Shown piece by piece: positions 16,565-25,870 of a stretch of DNA of 64,000 bases; within the stretch, counting starts at the first letter, position 1, and each line of letters starts with the position of its first letter. A program made the translations under genes and the position numbers. The notes beneath the pieces were generated by a model. That model saw only the letters and a list, made by a program, of their open reading frames with translations. It searched no databases and had not been told where the DNA came from. This stretch comes from an uncultured Lachnospiraceae bacterium (lineage in GTDB: Bacteria; Bacillota; Clostridia; Lachnospirales; Lachnospiraceae), in NCBI GenBank assembly GCA_902778165.1, contig CACYWQ010000001.1, positions 248,001 through 312,000 of the forward strand, given 5' to 3'.

Positions 16565-18307
16565 ATGAGTACTGTAAATAAGTTGAACTATATATTTGAT
16601 AAGCATCAAAAGTGGACCGTATTTAAAATTGTAATACTCATTATAATTGGTACGGTTTTGGAACTTGTTGGTATCACAGCCATTCTACCTTTTGTTGAAG
16701 TTGCTATGAAACCAAGTAAAGTCTTCGAAGACAGTAGTCTGAATTATGTCTATAACATATTGAATTTGGATTCCGCTATTGAGTTTCTTATACTAATGGG
16801 AGTTGTACTTATTATTGTATATATAGTCAAGAATGCTTTCTTGATTTATATGAATGACTGCATTTTTCGTTTTACATATAATAGTCAACGGAATCTTGCC
16901 AATAGATTGCTATCTGCATATCTTAAAGAACCATATACATTCTTTTTGAACCATAATAGTGCTGATATGGTCAGAAATATTAAAGAAGATACGGACAGGA
17001 TGTTCGATGTAGTTGTGTCGGGAATGCAACTAATTGCAGAGATAATGGTCACATTAGTTTTATTCATTTATTTATTGTATAAAGATAAAACTATTACAAT
17101 CATTGTAGGAGCAACGCTTGTTCTGTTTGTGTTCATTGTTATGAGAAGAATAAAGGCTGATATAGAAAGATTTGGGGAGAAAACAAGGCAGGCAAAAGCA
17201 GACTCAACCAAGTGGCTTTTGCAAACATTTGGTGGGATTAAAGAAACAATGATTCTTGATAAGAGGGATTATTTTTCGAAGATGGTTGACATACAGTACG
17301 AGATATTTGCTACAAATCAAAGGAAGTATCAGGTTATGTCGTATTTACCCAAGCCTTTAATGGAGTCGTTATGTATTTGTACTGTACTTTTGGCAATTAT
17401 CATCAAACTGCTTAGTGGAGTGACTCCTACATATTTCATATCTACCATAGCCGTATTTGCAATCGCAGCATTTAGGCTTCTTCCGGCATTTAACAGAATA
17501 ACAGGTTATATCAATAGAATTGTATTTGGTATACCCAGTTTAAACGCAGTATATGACGATCTAATAGATACAGAAAAGTTTGAGAAAGTTGGAGACGTAA
17601 TATCAAAAGATGAGTTGTCTTTCGTTGATAAGATAGAAATACAGAATATATGCTATTCGTATCCATACACGGATACGTTGGTGCTGAATAATATTTGTTT
17701 GTCTATACCCAAGAACAAATCAGTGGCTTTTATCGGTTCGTCAGGTGCCGGCAAGACCACATTGGCAGATGTAGTGTTAGGGTTATTAACCCCAAATAAA
17801 GGAAGCATTACAGTTGATGGAGTTGATATAAGTGATAATATGCATGTATGGCAGAAAAAACTTGGTTATATTCCACAAACTATTTTTTTAATGGATGATA
17901 CAATTCGCAGTAATATAGCGTATGGAATTAGAACGGAAGATATTGATGAGAGCAGACTAAACAATGCCATAGAAGATGCTCAGTTAGGGGATTTTATTGC
18001 AAGTCTCGAAAAAGGATTAGATACAGAAGTTGGAGAACGAGGTGTGCGTTTGTCAGGTGGTCAGAGACAGCGTATCGGCATAGCAAGAGCTCTATATGGA
18101 GATCCTGAAATACTAATACTTGATGAGGCCACATCTGCACTTGATAATGATACTGAGGCCGCTATTATGGGTGCAATAGATAATCTGAGTGGTAAGAAGA
18201 CTATGATAATAATTGCTCATAGGCTATCTACTATAAAGAACTGTGAATATGTATATGAGATTACGCCTAACGGAGTAATAGACCGAAGTCGGGAGGACTT
18301 CGGGTAA
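16565..18307 (+). CDS. PglK-like ABC flippase for lipid-linked glycan (1 of 3)
   Basis: 580 residues: six membrane helices in 1-320, then an ABC ATPase domain. Walker A GSSGAGKTT starts at 391 (Lys397), signature LSGGQRQR, Walker B ILILDEATSALD and a late AHRLST switch histidine are all intact, so this half-transporter should be active as a dimer. The transmembrane half (start with NYIFDKHQKW, long TM1 GTVLELVGITAILPFV) matches the PglK/WlaB group, which flips undecaprenyl-diphosphate oligosaccharides. Two homologues lie at 30.7 and 44.3 kb. An 80-bp gap follows. Confidence 0.87.
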   Translation: MSTVNKLNYIFDKHQKWTVFKIVILIIIGTVLELVGITAILPFVEVAMKPSKVFEDSSLNYVYNILNLDSAIEFLILMGVVLIIVYIVKNAFLIYMNDCIFRFTYNSQRNLANRLLSAYLKEPYTFFLNHNSADMVRNIKEDTDRMFDVVVSGMQLIAEIMVTLVLFIYLLYKDKTITIIVGATLVLFVFIVMRRIKADIERFGEKTRQAKADSTKWLLQTFGGIKETMILDKRDYFSKMVDIQYEIFATNQRKYQVMSYLPKPLMESLCICTVLLAIIIKLLSGVTPTYFISTIAVFAIAAFRLLPAFNRITGYINRIVFGIPSLNAVYDDLIDTEKFEKVGDVISKDELSFVDKIEIQNICYSYPYTDTLVLNNICLSIPKNKSVAFIGSSGAGKTTLADVVLGLLTPNKGSITVDGVDISDNMHVWQKKLGYIPQTIFLMDDTIRSNIAYGIRTEDIDESRLNNAIEDAQLGDFIASLEKGLDTEVGERGVRLSGGQRQRIGIARALYGDPEILILDEATSALDNDTEAAIMGAIDNLSGKKTMIIIAHRLSTIKNCEYVYEITPNGVIDRSREDFG

Positions 18308-18387
18308 TTTATGAAACATAGGTGTTTTCAATAAATTTGAAACAGTAGGAATATTAGTAAATAGGCAAAGATAATCAGGAGATGTGA

Positions 18388-19569
18388 GTGAAGTATAAAG
18401 TAGTTGAGGTGATTCCCACTCTAAATATCGGTGGTGCAGAGTCGATGGTAAGAGATTACTGCTTGAAGATTGACAAGGAAGAATTTGACATATGCGTTGT
18501 TGTTTTAACAGAACATAAAAAATCGCCTATAGAGAAAGCCCTTGAGAATGCCGGAATAGAAGTAATCTACCTGGGTGAGCAGCTGTATAATGACGATAGA
18601 TTAAACTACTTACAGAGGGTTATCCGAAGAATATCAAGGTTTTATTACTTTAGGAGCGTTATTACATCAATCAATCCAAATGTAGTACATCTTCACCTGC
18701 AAATAGGAAGATATATGAGGATGCTTCCATTAAAAAAGATGGAATGCAGACTATTTCTGACAGTTCATAATGTTCCTGAAAGATTTTTTAGTATAGATAA
18801 AAATGATAGAGTTAAATACAGAGAGTATAAAGAAGTATACAGATTGATTCATTCTTATGGTATGAGTCTGATTACACTTCATGACGGACTAAATGAAGAA
18901 CTCAGAAGATTGTTTGATACTGATAATGTAACTACTCTTCACAACGGAATCAGAATGGATAAGTTTGATCCGTCTCTGTATGATAAAATAGAAGAAAGAC
19001 AAAAACTAGAAATCGGTCTTAATGATACCGTAATCGGACATGTGGGGAGTATGCATCCGCAGAAAAACCATGAGTTGATACTAAGTATATTCGCTGAGTA
19101 TCATAAGCTGAATCCTTTATCTAAGCTTCTTCTTATAGGTGATGGAGATTTGAGAGACGTTATTGTTCGCAGAATAGATGTACTTGGTTTGGGTAATCAT
19201 GTTATTATCTTGTCCAATAGAGGAGATGTTCCGGCACTGATGAGCACGATGGATGTATTCCTGTTTCCTTCAAGATGGGAAGGGTTCGGTAATGTTATGA
19301 TAGAAGCTCAGTGTATGAATCTTCCGTGTGTTGTATCGGATGCGGTTCCAATAGAGACCCGAGTTACCGACAGAGTATTTGTGGTAAGTTTGGATTCTGA
19401 AGTGGATATTTGGGTAAGGGAGTTAGAAGATGCCTTAAATGGACTAATAGGGTCGGATATTATTGCAAGCAAGGATAATTATGATATGCAGAATTGTGTC
19501 CATAAACTTGAAAAAATTTATAGAGGAAAAAGTGGCGAGATAGATGATTGCTATTCGGTGGACAGATGA
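18388..19569 (+). CDS. GT4 family glycosyltransferase
   Basis: GT-B enzyme of 393 residues beginning at a GTG with an AGGAG site 6 bp upstream. N-terminal TLNIGGAESMVRDY is at about 11-24, and the C-terminal PSRWEGFGNVMIEAQCMN at about 295-312 has the GT4 glutamate pair. VGSMHPQKNHELIL marks the start of the second Rossmann domain. Likely adds an N-acetylhexosamine- or glucose-type residue, but donor specificity is not readable. Its stop overlaps the ATG of the fucosyltransferase (ATGA). Confidence 0.88.
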   Translation: MKYKVVEVIPTLNIGGAESMVRDYCLKIDKEEFDICVVVLTEHKKSPIEKALENAGIEVIYLGEQLYNDDRLNYLQRVIRRISRFYYFRSVITSINPNVVHLHLQIGRYMRMLPLKKMECRLFLTVHNVPERFFSIDKNDRVKYREYKEVYRLIHSYGMSLITLHDGLNEELRRLFDTDNVTTLHNGIRMDKFDPSLYDKIEERQKLEIGLNDTVIGHVGSMHPQKNHELILSIFAEYHKLNPLSKLLLIGDGDLRDVIVRRIDVLGLGNHVIILSNRGDVPALMSTMDVFLFPSRWEGFGNVMIEAQCMNLPCVVSDAVPIETRVTDRVFVVSLDSEVDIWVRELEDALNGLIGSDIIASKDNYDMQNCVHKLEKIYRGKSGEIDDCYSVDR

Positions 19570-20543
19570 ATAACAAGGTAATTAAACTGAATTTCTCCGA
19601 TATGTGGAGAGATTTTGATATTCATGACAACTTTATAACAGATTTGATCAAGGAGCATTTTGTTGGATTTGAGATATGTAACGAGCCGGATTTCTTGTTC
19701 TTCTCATGCTGTGGAACGGAACACTATAAATACGATAAGTGTGTGAAAATATTTATTCCGGGAGAAGCGGTTGTTCCTGATTTTAATATTTGTGATTATG
19801 CAATAGCGTATCCTTATATTGAATATGGTGATAAGTATATAAGACATCCCGCTTGGTTTTGGCATGAACCGCCATCTGAGATTACTATGTCTGATGAAGA
19901 GCTCTTAAACAGGAAGTTCTGTAATTTTGTATATACCAATGAGACTAGGGGGACAGCAGTTGAATTCAGGAAAGAATTTGCCAAGAAACTAATGCGGTAT
20001 AAGCCCGTAGATTGTCCGGGCAAAGTGCTTAATAATATGCCTCCGGGTTCTATAGAGCCACGAAGGGGCAATTACAGGGATGGTAAGATAGATTTTATCA
20101 GGAATTATAAGTTTACTATAGCATTTGAGAATTGCAGAATGCCAGGGTACTGTACGGAGAAAATAGAGGATCCGTATATTGCCCACTCGGTGCCAATCTA
20201 CTGGGGAGATCCTCAAGTTGAGAAAATATTTAATAAAGACTCAATGATATGTGTAAATGGATATGAAGATGACTTGGATAGTATTATTGACAGAATAATC
20301 TATCTTGACACACATGATGAAGACTATCTAAGAATGCTTAAGTCAGATTCTATGATGGAAAACCCTATGGCCGGAATGCAGAGGTATAAGCGTTTTTTGA
20401 TTAATATACTGGAAGGCAATACGGAGGTTCTCAAGAGAGATCCCATGGGCTTCGGAAGGGTTATGACCGTTCCTGATTACAGGACCAAAGATCTTGTGCG
20501 TATGCTTGTAAACAAGTTGACTAACAAGTTAAGAAAGCAATAG
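19566..20543 (+). CDS. GT10 family alpha-1,3/4-fucosyltransferase-like
   Basis: 325 residues from the ATG at 19566, which overlaps the preceding stop as ATGA. The central block FTIAFENCRMPGYCTEKI followed by DPYIAHSVPIYWG (about 183-214) is the GDP-fucose-binding signature of family GT10, as in Helicobacter FucT. PGSIEPRRGNYRDGKIDFI and a basic C-terminal tail also fit. Expected reaction: fucose from GDP-fucose onto GlcNAc or Glc of a lipid-linked glycan on the cytoplasmic face. No GDP-fucose synthesis gene is in the window. Confidence 0.88.
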   Translation: MNNKVIKLNFSDMWRDFDIHDNFITDLIKEHFVGFEICNEPDFLFFSCCGTEHYKYDKCVKIFIPGEAVVPDFNICDYAIAYPYIEYGDKYIRHPAWFWHEPPSEITMSDEELLNRKFCNFVYTNETRGTAVEFRKEFAKKLMRYKPVDCPGKVLNNMPPGSIEPRRGNYRDGKIDFIRNYKFTIAFENCRMPGYCTEKIEDPYIAHSVPIYWGDPQVEKIFNKDSMICVNGYEDDLDSIIDRIIYLDTHDEDYLRMLKSDSMMENPMAGMQRYKRFLINILEGNTEVLKRDPMGFGRVMTVPDYRTKDLVRMLVNKLTNKLRKQ

Positions 20544-20547
20544 ACCA

Positions 20548-21957
20548 ATGAGTTTCTTTACCAATATTATTAGTAAGATAAAAAAAGAACATATAATATA
20601 TTTTTTAGCGGTATGTTTGTTAAATATAGTGTTCTTTTTTCTGTTAGGTAACAGGAAAGTATTGCTTGAGAAAGACAGTTATACCTATGTAAAATGGTCA
20701 TATTTAGCAATGAAGAAAGGATACGTTCTTTATCCATGGTTTATCAAACTCATAAGAATAGTTCATGGAGAGGAATCATTTCTTACGTTTGTTCCCATTT
20801 ATCAAAGTGCAATTTCTATAATATGTAATCTTGTGTTGGTTGAGTATATAAAGAAAAAATTTTATATTTCACATGTACTCGGCGTGTTGTCTCACATATT
20901 TATACTTGCACCTTATACTTATACCCTACCTGAGGCGGTATCATCTCACTATGTATTGACAGAGGGACTGTCGATACCATTATTTCACATTTCTGTGTAT
21001 TTTATTCTAAAAGGGATTATGGACAGAAAACATATTGACTCGTTCGTTGCAATATTGTTAGGTGTATTGCTTTATCTATTAAGACCACAGTTAGCCATTG
21101 TACCGATATTATATATATGTATTATAATCATTCATCTGTTTTATGATTGGACTCAAAGAAAGTCTAAGACATATTTTAAGGGTGTTATATTTTCGATTCT
21201 GGGAATTGCTTTGATTGTCGGTTTATGTGTATATTTTGCAATTATTCAGAGTTGGGCAAACAGCAGGCGGAACACGCAGATAATTGAAGCCACTACAGGC
21301 AAAGCACTTTGTCTTCTTACAGATGAGGATGTTGCGCTGTATTCCGGTACAGACAGTGAAATATATATGGAACTATTGGCTGATTGTAGGAAAAACAGCA
21401 GATTGATAAGTTATTTCCCAAGGTCGATCCTTGATTACGAACAGCTTCATGAAATAATAAATGGTAATGTAACAGCACATGAGACAGTAATATGGGAATA
21501 TTTTATCAGTATAAGAGGAGATGACGGTGGGACGGATTCCTTTGCAATAAGGAATTTGATTACATCAACAGAGATAATGAATCATAAGTTGGCATTTGTC
21601 GGAATAATACTCAGACTCATGCCGTCAAGTTTAGTTGCATCTATATTTGTTCAACCCATGAGATTTAGGTCGGTTTGTTATATCATTGCTGCATTTCTAT
21701 ATATAGCAGCATGCATTATGTTATACTTTATGAAGCGAAAAGAAGTTGATAAATCCTATGCTTTGCCGTTGTGTAGTGTATTAATCTTTGTGATGACTAA
21801 TTCTCTTGAATGTAATGTGTTATTATATGGTCAGCAGAGATACGTGATATACTGTATGGGTCTGTTCTATATCTCTGTGATTGTAGCTGTTGTCGGATGT
21901 TACAGATATAGAAAGAACAAAGGTATTGGCGTAGGCAATAATGGGGGATTGAGATGA
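20548..21957 (+). CDS. polytopic membrane protein, GT-C-like
   Basis: 469 residues with about ten transmembrane helices. The first external loop has LEKDSYTYVKWSYLA (about 38-52), with the acidic residue where GT-C glycosyltransferases keep their catalytic Asp. A large external stretch (about 235-345, containing EATTGKALCLLTDEDVALYS) interrupts the helices. Family not recognised with confidence; a polyprenyl-phosphate-sugar-dependent transferase is the best reading. It starts 4 bp after the GT10 gene and overlaps the next gene (ATGA). Confidence 0.55.
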   Translation: MSFFTNIISKIKKEHIIYFLAVCLLNIVFFFLLGNRKVLLEKDSYTYVKWSYLAMKKGYVLYPWFIKLIRIVHGEESFLTFVPIYQSAISIICNLVLVEYIKKKFYISHVLGVLSHIFILAPYTYTLPEAVSSHYVLTEGLSIPLFHISVYFILKGIMDRKHIDSFVAILLGVLLYLLRPQLAIVPILYICIIIIHLFYDWTQRKSKTYFKGVIFSILGIALIVGLCVYFAIIQSWANSRRNTQIIEATTGKALCLLTDEDVALYSGTDSEIYMELLADCRKNSRLISYFPRSILDYEQLHEIINGNVTAHETVIWEYFISIRGDDGGTDSFAIRNLITSTEIMNHKLAFVGIILRLMPSSLVASIFVQPMRFRSVCYIIAAFLYIAACIMLYFMKRKEVDKSYALPLCSVLIFVMTNSLECNVLLYGQQRYVIYCMGLFYISVIVAVVGCYRYRKNKGIGVGNNGGLR

Positions 21958-23195
21958 AGGAATATTTCGAGGAACATAGAGCAGAAATTATATTTGCATT
22001 AATAAATGCTTTTGTATTTCTTATTATGCTTGCGATTAATAGTATCTATCCTCTTTGTTGGGATGATAAAGGAGTCATCAAGGATTTTGATGTTAACAAC
22101 TGGGCTATTGTTGATGTCTTAAAACACTCATATTACAGATATTATCTCCATTGGTCGGGAAAATTTATTCCGTTATCTCTTGCGACAGTTTTTACACTTT
22201 TAAATAAGTCAATATATAACGTGGTTAATTCTATGCTTTATGTAGTCTTTGCAAATGTTATATACGGATTTTTCTGGAAAAAGAAGAATAATTACTGGAT
22301 TCTGTCAGTTGTTTACGCGGCGTTGTGGATTTGTATTCCATGGTATGGAACGGTAGTTTTCTGGCTTGATGGAACCGTAGAATACCTGTGGATGTTGATT
22401 CCGATATTGTTATTCGGACTAGCATATTACAACAATTATTTCGGTTATAACGAATCGCGGCATTCGAGTATTGGTATGTTCATGCTGGGATTATTGGCAG
22501 GTTGTGGCCTTGAAGCAACGGGTAGTGCACTAATATTTGGATTAGGTGTTATGGTTGTTGCCAAGAAACTTAGAAAAACAAAGATTGACAGATGGGAAAT
22601 ACTCGGGATAGTTGGTGTTGTCATCAGTTTTGCGACGCTGATGCTTGCACCCGGCAATTATTCCAGAGCGGATATCGTATCTGAAATATCAACAATGTAT
22701 TCAAATGTTTTCTACAGATTCGCAAGAGAGAGTTTTTTTACTGTGCTATATATGTTTCCACTAATTGGAGTGGTAATTGCCTTAATGTTGGTTTTGTATA
22801 AATGCAGTGTAGACAACTCGAAAGATATGGATTTAAAGAACAGACTTCTAGAATTCTATTCAGTGTGCAGGGAACAGATTGTGCTTATAGTAATAGCGTT
22901 GGTCAGCATATATGTTATGACATTTGTATCGGCATTTGCAGCCAGAGTGTTTCTGACTCCCACTGTGCTGTTGATAATTGCAGGAGGCATCACAGTAAGG
23001 ATGATATATGATACAGGATCGGGAAACAAGATTATACATGATTATAACGTAGCAATAAGAACATTGATTGTCTTTGTGTGTGTTTATATTTTTTCGCAGA
23101 TGATTATGGCATATATCTCGTGTTTACTTAGTGGAGAGCCAATAACTAAAAATATTCAGTATATTAATGAACTTAATGATGTAAGGTTGTTGTGA
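21954..23195 (+). CDS. DUF6056-type polytopic membrane protein
   Basis: 413 residues, about ten transmembrane helices. NSIYPLCWDDKGVIKDFD (about 24-41), the WYGTVVFWLDGTVEYLW stretch near 127-143 and MLAPGNYSRA near 225-234 match the pattern of DUF6056-like membrane proteins often seen in polysaccharide loci beside GtrB-type transferases. Probably a GT-C-type transferase or a companion acting outside the membrane; no experimental function known to me. It is the last intact gene before the decayed spacer. Confidence 0.6.
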   Translation: MKEYFEEHRAEIIFALINAFVFLIMLAINSIYPLCWDDKGVIKDFDVNNWAIVDVLKHSYYRYYLHWSGKFIPLSLATVFTLLNKSIYNVVNSMLYVVFANVIYGFFWKKKNNYWILSVVYAALWICIPWYGTVVFWLDGTVEYLWMLIPILLFGLAYYNNYFGYNESRHSSIGMFMLGLLAGCGLEATGSALIFGLGVMVVAKKLRKTKIDRWEILGIVGVVISFATLMLAPGNYSRADIVSEISTMYSNVFYRFARESFFTVLYMFPLIGVVIALMLVLYKCSVDNSKDMDLKNRLLEFYSVCREQIVLIVIALVSIYVMTFVSAFAARVFLTPTVLLIIAGGITVRMIYDTGSGNKIIHDYNVAIRTLIVFVCVYIFSQMIMAYISCLLSGEPITKNIQYINELNDVRLL

Positions 23196-23460
23196 GCCAA
23201 TAAATGATTGCGCTTAATCTGTTGGCTAAAGATACAATGACAGTTATTCTCATAAATGTCGTATACAGATGTGGTCGAGAAAATATGGGATTTTGAGAAG
23301 GTGTTGGGATTTAGAAAGAGTTGAATGCGTGATAGGTTCGAGAGCCAATTTTGGAAGAAATATGAATACATTGGGAGAGAACAAAGAGAATATTATGTCA
23401 TTTCCTAAGCATTAAAGAAATAGTATAAATTAGCAGACAGTCTTATGTTACAGGGGAGGT
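23196..23460. other. non-coding, possibly decayed DNA between gene blocks
   Basis: 265 bp with only very short open frames on the + strand, for example 22 codons from 23256 and about 19 from an ATG at 23236 whose start, MTVILINVVYRCG, faintly recalls the first strand of a GT4 enzyme. No promoter, hairpin terminator or repeat stands out. Because the DNA straight after it is a recognisable gene relic, this part may also be old gene remains. Confidence 0.4.
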
Positions 23461-23840
23461 ATTACCCCCCCCACAAAAAGTTTTGAGGAATATATGGAAG
23501 AAATTTGAACTATTTGGAACACACATTGGCTCACGAATATGGGAGAGAAGCATAATGAACTTGAGAGCAATTGTATAGGAGATTAGATGTTACCAATATT
23601 CAGTTTTTTGTAATGGACATATGGTGCTTGAACTTGTAGTATATGCATTTGAGCATATAGGTGAAATATTACAACGTGCTTACTTTTGCGTTGACTATGC
23701 ATGCAATCTTATGCAACGGATTAACTTGAGTATTCTGTGATATTAATCCCCAAATTTTTCAATTGATGTTAATTAAGATAAAAATTTAATAACGGAAAAA
23801 ACCTCGGCCATTATTCTCCTGTACATAAATAGGAAAGGAT
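23461..23840 (+). pseudogene. broken 5' fragment of a DegT aminotransferase, related to the 12.4-kb gene
   Basis: This stretch aligns by eye with about the first third of the intact aminotransferase at 12416. Shared pieces include TTTTGTAATGGACATATGG (exact in both genes) and close matches of the segments encoding TNMGTKHNELE, CNGHMALELV and the later TSAIIPVHVYG. It has several frameshifts and stops, lacks the PLP lysine region, and carries a C8 run (23465-23472) where the intact gene has C5. It is a dead copy. The right edge is uncertain, somewhere between 23830 and 23870. Confidence 0.85.
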
Positions 23841-23970
23841 GCTGCATATATAGTATGATATCGAGAAAAATATATAATAGATGACAAAATGGTATGAAAA
23901 AATAGAAGCTATTTGGGGGTATAGACGCATATAATTAACTGGAAAGAGTATGTTTATAGGATAAAAAAGT
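23841..23970. other. AT-rich leader before the GtrB-like gene
   Basis: 130 bp after the relic with no open frame of note. A TATAAT at 23930-23935 could be a -10 box but has no matching -35 at proper spacing. The ribosome site for the next gene is weak (AGGATAAAAAAG). Confidence 0.3.
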
Positions 23971-24975
23971 ATGATTGATAGGACAAAAGAAAAGGCAATA
24001 AGATTATATACTGTTTTACCATGTTATAACGAAGAAGAAATACTCAGAAGTAGTGCCGAAAAGATGATGAACTTATATAAGAGGCTTATCAATGCCGAAA
24101 CAGACGTTCGGTTATCAGACAGAAGCAGAATAATGTTCATTAATGACGGGTCTTCAGACAGCACGTGGAGTATAATACAGGAATTGTGCAATCAAGATGA
24201 TCTGTTTTGCGGAATAAGCCTATCTAAGAATTGTGGACATCAGATAGCGATTTTTGCCGGAATGCAATATGCGGTTGAATATAATGCTGAATGTGTAATC
24301 ACAATAGATGCTGACCTTCAACAGGATGCTGAAGCTATTCCTAAATTTCTTAAGATGTATCTAGATGGATGTGACATTGTATATGGAGTACGTAAATCAA
24401 GAAATACCGATGGGTTATTTAAAAAGTCATCAGCCAATCTGTATTATAGATTTATGAATCTGCTGGGATGCAATATTGTGCCTCAGAGTGCGGATTATCG
24501 CTTGATGTCTGCTAGAGCTGTGCGTTCGTTAGCAGAATACAGAGAGAGTAATCTGTTCATACGTGGTTTGGTGACTGAGCTAGGTTACAAGACGGATGTT
24601 GTTCATTTTGATGTAAGCCGAAGAGAGGCAGGTAAGTCGAAGTACAATCTAAAGAAGATGATAGCATTGGCTCTAGATGGAATAACATCTTTTAGTACTA
24701 AGCCTCTTAGATGGACATTGTTTTTTGGCCTTGTTGCATCTGCTATTTCCGTAGTGATGATGATTACGACAATTGTTGATTACATCAGGGGAGTAACAGT
24801 TCCGGGATGGTCTACATTGACTATCAGTATATGGTTCATAGGTGGAGTTCAATTGCTTTCGATGGGAATTATGGGTGAATATGTTGGAAGAACGTATATA
24901 GAGAGCAAGCATAGACCGAGATACTTTATTGGAGACACGGTAGGAATAGATCATGATAGAGATACACGCGGATGA
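23971..24975 (+). CDS. GtrB/ArnC-like polyprenyl-phosphate glycosyltransferase (GT2)
   Basis: 334 residues. The GT-A domain has VLPCYNEEEIL (15-25), INDGSSDST at 57-65, SKNCGHQIA at 85-93 and DADLQQD at 113-119, the classic dolichyl-phosphate-mannose synthase/GtrB/ArnC pattern. Two C-terminal membrane helices follow (about 237-257 and 272-293). The enzyme loads one sugar from a nucleotide donor onto undecaprenyl phosphate at the cytoplasmic face. It overlaps the YdjC-type deacetylase gene by 23 bp, which in turn overlaps a GT-C gene, so the three very likely act as one pathway. Confidence 0.9.
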   Translation: MIDRTKEKAIRLYTVLPCYNEEEILRSSAEKMMNLYKRLINAETDVRLSDRSRIMFINDGSSDSTWSIIQELCNQDDLFCGISLSKNCGHQIAIFAGMQYAVEYNAECVITIDADLQQDAEAIPKFLKMYLDGCDIVYGVRKSRNTDGLFKKSSANLYYRFMNLLGCNIVPQSADYRLMSARAVRSLAEYRESNLFIRGLVTELGYKTDVVHFDVSRREAGKSKYNLKKMIALALDGITSFSTKPLRWTLFFGLVASAISVVMMITTIVDYIRGVTVPGWSTLTISIWFIGGVQLLSMGIMGEYVGRTYIESKHRPRYFIGDTVGIDHDRDTRG

Positions 24976-25870
24976 TTATGGGATGTTTGTGGATGAGTCG
25001 CGCAGCATTATCGAATGTATTAATGAGGGTTGTGTTAATGGAATTAGCATCATGCCAAACAGCGAACACTTTGACGAATCCATGAAAATGTTACAGGTAG
25101 AATGTGACAAGAACTGTATGATATCAGTGCATTTGGATCTTATTACTGGCAAGGCCATGCTTCGATCCAGATTTTTGGCAGATGAAGAAGGATATTTTAA
25201 GAATTCATATGGCAAACTGATGCTTATATCACTAATACCCTTTATACGTAGTAGATATAAGGCGGATATCAAGGCTGAACTTTCAGAGCAGATAAATAAG
25301 TGTATTCCTTATATGAATGAAAAAGGCAAAATTCGTATAGACAGTCACAGACACTTTCATATGATACCGATGGTATTCGCTGTAATTATGGATATTGTTG
25401 ATAGCAAGGGATTGGAACTTGAGTATATAAGGATGTCAACCGATTCATATAGATTATATGACAATCTTTTTTCTTATGAAACATTTAGACCTATTAATGT
25501 AATTAAGAGCATACTTCTTTCCATCTTTAAATGCATTAATGAATTGAGATTTAGAGATAGAATAAGGGGAAAGTATAAGAAATTCGCCAGTATATTGTTC
25601 TCAGGATGTATGACAAAGAGTAATATGATAAGGATACTTGACAGGATATCCATTTGTAATTATCAGTTACAAGATTATGAAATCATGGTACACCCTGGGG
25701 GTGTAGTTAATGACGTCGATTTGTTTGAGATACACAATCAAGAAGACAGAGAATTCTTGCAGTCAAAGTTAAGAATGGTAGAATATACTGCTGTTAAAGA
25801 TGATGAGGTTTTAGAACTGATTGATGCATTGAATTCTTGCCAGAAGGAAAATATATTGAATGAGAATTAA
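24953..25870 (+). CDS. YdjC/ChbG-family carbohydrate deacetylase (NaxD-like)
   Basis: 305 residues. The YdjC fold motifs are plain: HADDYG at 5-10, SVHLDL at 58-63 and DSHRHFHM at 130-137, giving the metal-binding Asp and His residues; MVHPGG occurs near 247-252. Family members remove N-acetyl groups from sugars (ChbG, HpnK, NaxD). Placed between a GtrB-like synthase and a GT-C transferase, its likely substrate is an undecaprenyl-phosphate-linked N-acetylhexosamine, giving a free amino sugar, as NaxD does in Francisella. The substrate is inference from order. Confidence 0.85.
   Translation: MIEIHADDYGMFVDESRSIIECINEGCVNGISIMPNSEHFDESMKMLQVECDKNCMISVHLDLITGKAMLRSRFLADEEGYFKNSYGKLMLISLIPFIRSRYKADIKAELSEQINKCIPYMNEKGKIRIDSHRHFHMIPMVFAVIMDIVDSKGLELEYIRMSTDSYRLYDNLFSYETFRPINVIKSILLSIFKCINELRFRDRIRGKYKKFASILFSGCMTKSNMIRILDRISICNYQLQDYEIMVHPGGVVNDVDLFEIHNQEDREFLQSKLRMVEYTAVKDDEVLELIDALNSCQKENILNEN

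Noticed and set aside
23156-23371. 71-codon - strand frame at the edge of the decayed spacer
   Set aside because: Composition rich in Ser, Asn and Phe, no recognisable motif, and it overlaps the end of a real gene. I treat it as chance, unlike the more protein-like frame at 56954-57202.
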